From the NCBI GenBank assembly GCA_025455225.1, contig JALOMY010000090.1:1-9264 (forward strand): a stretch of 9,264 nucleotides of DNA, written 5' to 3'. This DNA is from Cyclobacteriaceae bacterium. Lineage in GTDB: Bacteria > Bacteroidota > Bacteroidia > Cytophagales > Cyclobacteriaceae. The translations under genes were made by a program, and so were the position numbers. This document shows, piece by piece, positions 6,406 through 9,264 of this stretch. Within the stretch, counting starts at the first letter, position 1. Every line of letters starts with the position of its first letter. A model generated the notes under the pieces. The model was not told the DNA's origin, searched no databases, and was given only the letters and a program-made list of their open reading frames with translations.

Positions 6406-7488
6406 ATGAAAATCATTGTTTTCTGTATTGCACTTATTTTTATTGTTTCAGCTTGCGGTCCATCGAAACAAAATGAAACAGTATGGGAGCTACAACCCTT
6501 TATCAAAATTGATTCAGTTAACCCGGTTTTAGAGCCTCTTGCACCAACTCGTTTTTACTGTCCGGTTAGAAGGGATTCTGTGCAGTGGGAAGAAAAGGAT
6601 GTATTTAATCCAAGCGCTGTAGTTCGAAACGGAAAGGTATACTTACTTTACCGGGCTGAGGATATTGTAGGTAAACATGCAGGCACTTCCCGTCTTGGAC
6701 TGGCCATCAGTGATGATGGTCTTCATTTCACCCGGATGCCGAAACCGGTATTCTATCCGGATAATGATTCCATGAAGGTTTATGAATGGGAAGGTGGTGT
6801 TGAAGACCCGAGAATAGTGGAAGATGAATTGGGCAATTATGTTTTAACCTATACAGCCTATGATGGTAAAACTGCACGTCTTTGCGTAGCCACTTCTTCT
6901 GACTTAATGACCTGGAAAAAACATGGGCTCGCTTTCAAGGATGAACCGTACCTTAATCTCTGGTCGAAGTCAGGGGCCATCGTTACTCAACAGGTTGGTG
7001 AACAATTTATCGCCCGCAAAATCAATGGTAAGTATACCATGTACTGGGGAGATACTCATATTTTTATGGCTACATCCGATGATCTTATTCACTGGAATCC
7101 ATTGACTGATGAACGTGGTGAACTTGTAACCGTTTTCGAACCCAGAGAAGGAATGTTTGATAGTGACCTGGTGGAGCCTGGTCCGCAGGCCATGATTCAA
7201 AACGATGGCATTCTTCTGATTTATAATAGTCGGAATAATTTAACTAAGGGCGATTCAAAACTTCCGGATGGTAATTATGCAGCCGGCCAGGTTCTCTTGG
7301 ATTTTCAGAATCCCTCCCAGGTTATTAAGCGATCATCCGCGCATTTTCTTACCCCCGATAAACCCTACGAAATCACCGGGCAGGTTAATAATGTGTGCTT
7401 TGCTGAAGGATTGGTTTATTACAAGAACAGATGGTTATTGTATTACGGAACGGCCGATTCGAAAATTGCAGTCGCAACCAGGGAATAA
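6406..7488 (+). CDS. GH130-family beta-mannoside phosphorylase/hydrolase, lipoprotein
   Basis: 360 residues with a lipoprotein signal: MKIIVF, a hydrophobic run, lipobox V-S-A-C with lipidated C17, so the enzyme is anchored in the envelope. The rest is a five-bladed propeller type of sequence matching GH130: VFNPSAVVRNGKVYLLYRA, the SRLGLAISDDGLHF blade motif, and VE133-D134-PRI, whose aspartate is the usual proposed acid. Also seen are KINGKYTMYWGD and MATSDDLIHW. GH130 members act on beta-mannosides, either as phosphorylases (mostly cytoplasmic) or as beta-1,2-mannosidases; exported lipoproteins of Bacteroidota tend to be the hydrolytic kind. I cannot decide between them from motifs alone. 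No SusC/SusD genes, transporters or other glycosidases lie nearby, so this is not a visible polysaccharide utilisation locus. It starts 38 nt after mnmA and ends 3 nt from the convergent DUF502 gene. Confidence 0.85.
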   Translation: MKIIVFCIALIFIVSACGPSKQNETVWELQPFIKIDSVNPVLEPLAPTRFYCPVRRDSVQWEEKDVFNPSAVVRNGKVYLLYRAEDIVGKHAGTSRLGLAISDDGLHFTRMPKPVFYPDNDSMKVYEWEGGVEDPRIVEDELGNYVLTYTAYDGKTARLCVATSSDLMTWKKHGLAFKDEPYLNLWSKSGAIVTQQVGEQFIARKINGKYTMYWGDTHIFMATSDDLIHWNPLTDERGELVTVFEPREGMFDSDLVEPGPQAMIQNDGILLIYNSRNNLTKGDSKLPDGNYAAGQVLLDFQNPSQVIKRSSAHFLTPDKPYEITGQVNNVCFAEGLVYYKNRWLLYYGTADSKIAVATRE

Positions 7489-7491
7489 ATG

Positions 7492-8055
7492 TTAATCTTT
7501 AACAAACCCGGATACTCCTCCCGACACTACATATTTCATGGCCACCGGGCCTGATATGTTCAACGGTCTAACGCGGTCTCTGGCTATAACAAAATGATCT
7601 CCTGAAAAATTGTAGGCATGCGGCAGATAGACTGATATCATATCCTCCAAACCCAACACGCTTAAGTCTGATTGAGTTACAAAGCCAATCTGGTATAATT
7701 CATTTTCTTTGTTCAACAACACCAAGACCGGTTTATTAAACTTCTTCTTGTCGCCAACAAATGCTCCGATAAGATCTTTTATGGAAGAATAGATCAGCTT
7801 AACCATGGGAATCCGGTTCATTAACTGATCAAACCAATTCGTAAGTGTTTGAAAGGCCAGGTTGGATGTTAAATAACCAAAGACCGTTATGGCGCCCAGT
7901 ATAATCACAAATCCCAATCCGGGATACGGCAGATCAAGTCGCGAATCGAGCCAGCGAAAGGCTTCTATTATAAAGTATGCGGTTGCAACCAATGGAACAA
8001 TAAATAAGGTTCCATTTAAAAAATAACGCATGATTTTACGCGCAAAGGATTTCAT
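7492..8055 (-). CDS. DUF502 family membrane protein
   Basis: 187-residue protein of unknown function. Two membrane segments are visible at about 12-31 (after a basic start with FLNGTLFIVPLVAT, the family's N-terminal signature) and 46-65 (PGLG followed by a hydrophobic run). The IPMVKLIYSSIKDLIGAF stretch that follows is also characteristic of DUF502. The remaining C-terminal half is soluble and beta-like. The same family includes the plant COV1/LCV proteins; no biochemical role is settled for the bacterial members. The ATG at 8055 gives the usual N-terminus. It lies downstream of nqrE on the same strand but behind a strong terminator, so it is probably expressed separately or by read-through. 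I see no convincing TAnnTTTG promoter in the 30 nt available. Confidence 0.85.
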   Translation of the reverse strand: MKSFARKIMRYFLNGTLFIVPLVATAYFIIEAFRWLDSRLDLPYPGLGFVIILGAITVFGYLTSNLAFQTLTNWFDQLMNRIPMVKLIYSSIKDLIGAFVGDKKKFNKPVLVLLNKENELYQIGFVTQSDLSVLGLEDMISVYLPHAYNFSGDHFVIARDRVRPLNISGPVAMKYVVSGGVSGFVKD

Positions 8056-8085
8056 AGTGAGTACAGTTAATCTGACATATAATGT

Positions 8086-8122
8086 AAAAACAAAAGGCTT
8101 CCATTAATCATGGAAGCCTTTT
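8086..8122 (-). terminator. Intrinsic terminator of the nqr operon
   Basis: A perfect 13-bp stem with arms at 8092-8104 and 8110-8122 (core GGCTTCCAT/ATGGAAGCC) around a 5-nt loop. Read on the minus strand, it continues into TTTT at the stem base and GTTTTT (8091-8086). It begins 21 nt past the nqrE stop. On the plus strand only TTTTC follows the stem, so it acts mainly on the minus strand. Confidence 0.9.
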
Positions 8123-8143
8123 CAATATCGTTGTTTTCAAGGG

Positions 8144-8758
8144 TTACAGGGAGAATCCCATAAAGCTTAAGAAACCAAGTGACATCAATCCTACCAGGAT
8201 AAACGTAATACCCAAACCACGCAAGGGACCTGGTACATTGGAGTACTTCATTTTCTCGCGAATCCCGGCAAGGGCTACAATAGCCAGCATCCATCCAATA
8301 CCAGAACCTATACCAAATACGGTAGCTTCTCCCAATGTATAGGAACGTCCGACCATAAAAAGTGCACCCCCAAGAATAGCACAGTTAACAGCAATTAAGG
8401 GAAGGAAAATACCAAGCGAACCATAAAGTGCCGGAGAGAATTTTTCAATAACCATTTCAGTTAATTGAACCATGGCGGCAATCACAGCAATGAAAATGAT
8501 GAATTGCAGAAAGGTCAGGTCAATTGTAGCAAATTCAGGACTGATCCAGGCTAAAGAACCCTGGTTAAGAATATGGTTCTGAATAAGCCAGTTAATAGGA
8601 ATAGTAATACCCAGTACAAAAATAACAGCTACGCCTAATCCAAATGCCGTATTGACTTTTTTGGATACCGCCAGGTAAGAACACATGCCCAGGAAGTAGG
8701 CAAAGATCATGTTATCAATAAAAATAGAGCGAACTCCTATGCTGATTAAATTCTCCAT
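8144..8758 (-). CDS. nqrE: Na+-translocating NADH:quinone reductase subunit E
   Basis: Integral membrane subunit of the Na+-NQR complex, which couples NADH oxidation by quinone to sodium export. 204 residues, very hydrophobic with about six membrane segments. I chose ATG at 8758, giving MENLIS as in other NqrE proteins, over a TTG two codons upstream; AGAGA lies 6 nt before this ATG. With this numbering the iron-binding cysteines fall at C26 (FLGMC) and C126 (AVNC), the pair that joins two cysteines of NqrD to hold the intramembrane Fe-S centre. The second is displaced by about six residues from the Vibrio protein by a longer loop near WISPEFATID. VSKKVNTAFGLG, LGIFLPLIAVNCAILGG and GIREKMKYSNVP are strong family signatures. 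nqrD precedes by 17 nt; a terminator follows instead of nqrF. Confidence 0.96.
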   Translation of the reverse strand: MENLISIGVRSIFIDNMIFAYFLGMCSYLAVSKKVNTAFGLGVAVIFVLGITIPINWLIQNHILNQGSLAWISPEFATIDLTFLQFIIFIAVIAAMVQLTEMVIEKFSPALYGSLGIFLPLIAVNCAILGGALFMVGRSYTLGEATVFGIGSGIGWMLAIVALAGIREKMKYSNVPGPLRGLGITFILVGLMSLGFLSFMGFSL

Positions 8759-8775
8759 AATCAATCTCTTATATG

Positions 8776-9264
8776 TTAACCTTCGCGATAACCGTTAATA
8801 GAACGTTGAACCCAGATAATAATACCTACAATGATACAGGCCCCTGCCGGAAGCAACATTAAACCATTACCCGGGTAGTGAAAACCGATTGCTTCAAAAA
8901 TCTTAAATCCAAAGAGCGCGCCTGAACCCAGTAACTCACGGAAAAAGGCGATAATCATAAGGATTATACCATACCCTAAACCGTTACCAAATCCATCAAG
9001 AACCGATGCCCAGGGTTTATTACCCATGGCAAAGGCTTCTAGTCGTCCCATTACAATACAATTCGTAATGATTAGTCCAACGAATACGGAAAGCTGTTTG
9101 GATATTTCATACACGTAAGCTTTCAGAACCTGATCAACGAGAATTACGAATGTTGCAATTACCGCAAGTTGCACCACAATACGAATCCGTGATGGAATGG
9201 TATTGCGCAACGAAGAAATAGCCAGGTTCGACATCATGGTAACTACCGTAAGGCTTACAGCCAT
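8776..9264 (-). CDS. nqrD: Na+-translocating NADH:quinone reductase subunit D, 5' end beyond window
   Basis: Partner membrane subunit of NqrE in the sodium-pumping NADH:quinone reductase. 162 codons to the stop are seen. The ATG at the very edge is internal: family members are about 205-210 residues, and the visible part aligns from about residue 44 (the FSNLFISLIRN region of Vibrio NqrD). The missing part would carry the first iron-binding cysteine; the second is visible in GLIITNC (residue 69 of the visible part, near C112 of Vibrio). YEISKQLSVFVGLIITNCIVMGR, GFGNGLGYG and FFRELLGSG are near-identical to well-known NqrD proteins. NqrABC genes are expected further right. Confidence 0.95.
   Translation of the reverse strand: MAVSLTVVTMMSNLAISSLRNTIPSRIRIVVQLAVIATFVILVDQVLKAYVYEISKQLSVFVGLIITNCIVMGRLEAFAMGNKPWASVLDGFGNGLGYGIILMIIAFFRELLGSGALFGFKIFEAIGFHYPGNGLMLLPAGACIIVGIIIWVQRSINGYREG

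Noticed and set aside
7491..7503. GTTAA-TCT-TTAAC as a shared terminator
   Set aside because: Only 5 AT-rich pairs and no T-run on either strand.
8067..8294. 75-codon minus-strand frame overlapping the nqrE end and terminator
   Set aside because: Overlaps the conserved C-terminus of NqrE in another frame and runs through the terminator stem; no coding signs.
8762..8764. TTG as the nqrE start
   Set aside because: The ATG two codons later gives the family N-terminus and places the conserved cysteine at residue 26, with AGAGA at a better distance.

Overview
The window looks like chromosomal core sequence from a member of the Bacteroidota, probably a Cytophagales-type bacterium. Four things point there: an upstream element of the form TTG-N19-TAnnTTTG at mraZ (the Bacteroidota promoter type), mostly weak Shine-Dalgarno sequences, a divergent small FtsL-like gene between rsmH and ftsI, and lipoproteins of thioredoxin-like and GH130 type. 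The lineage is inferred from gene content and motifs, not from a search.

Left part (1-3650, minus strand): the head of the division and cell wall (dcw) cluster, in transcription order mraZ, rsmH, an ftsL-like gene and ftsI. ftsI runs off the left edge. Upstream of mraZ there are three AAAGTGG direct repeats at exact 10-bp spacing. They abut and overlap a good Bacteroidota promoter and are best read as MraZ autoregulatory boxes. An exact 14-bp part of this operator recurs in inverted orientation about 130 bp away.

Middle part (3571-3944): the gap between the two divergent blocks. It holds the mraZ control region, a 57-codon open frame on the plus strand that may be a small gene, a short GC hairpin behind it, and an 8-bp inverted repeat just before the next gene.

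Plus-strand block (3945-7488): three genes with 35-38 nt gaps. They are a TlpA/ResA-like thioredoxin lipoprotein with a duplicated-looking beta-rich N-terminal half, mnmA (tRNA 2-thiouridylase), and a GH130-family glycoside phosphorylase/hydrolase lipoprotein. The first and last act at the cell envelope; mnmA is cytoplasmic tRNA modification, so this is a shared transcript by position rather than an obvious pathway.

Right part (7492-9264, minus strand): a DUF502 membrane protein converges on the GH130 gene with only 3 nt between stop codons. Before it lies a strong intrinsic terminator closing the Na+-translocating NADH:quinone reductase operon, of which nqrE and the 3' portion of nqrD are seen. 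nqrF, which usually follows nqrE, is not there.

Most of this window is conserved housekeeping sequence. I see no mobile element, CRISPR array, RNA gene or defence system. The points most worth a second look are the mraZ operator with its inverted partner, the unlisted small frame, and the missing nqrF.
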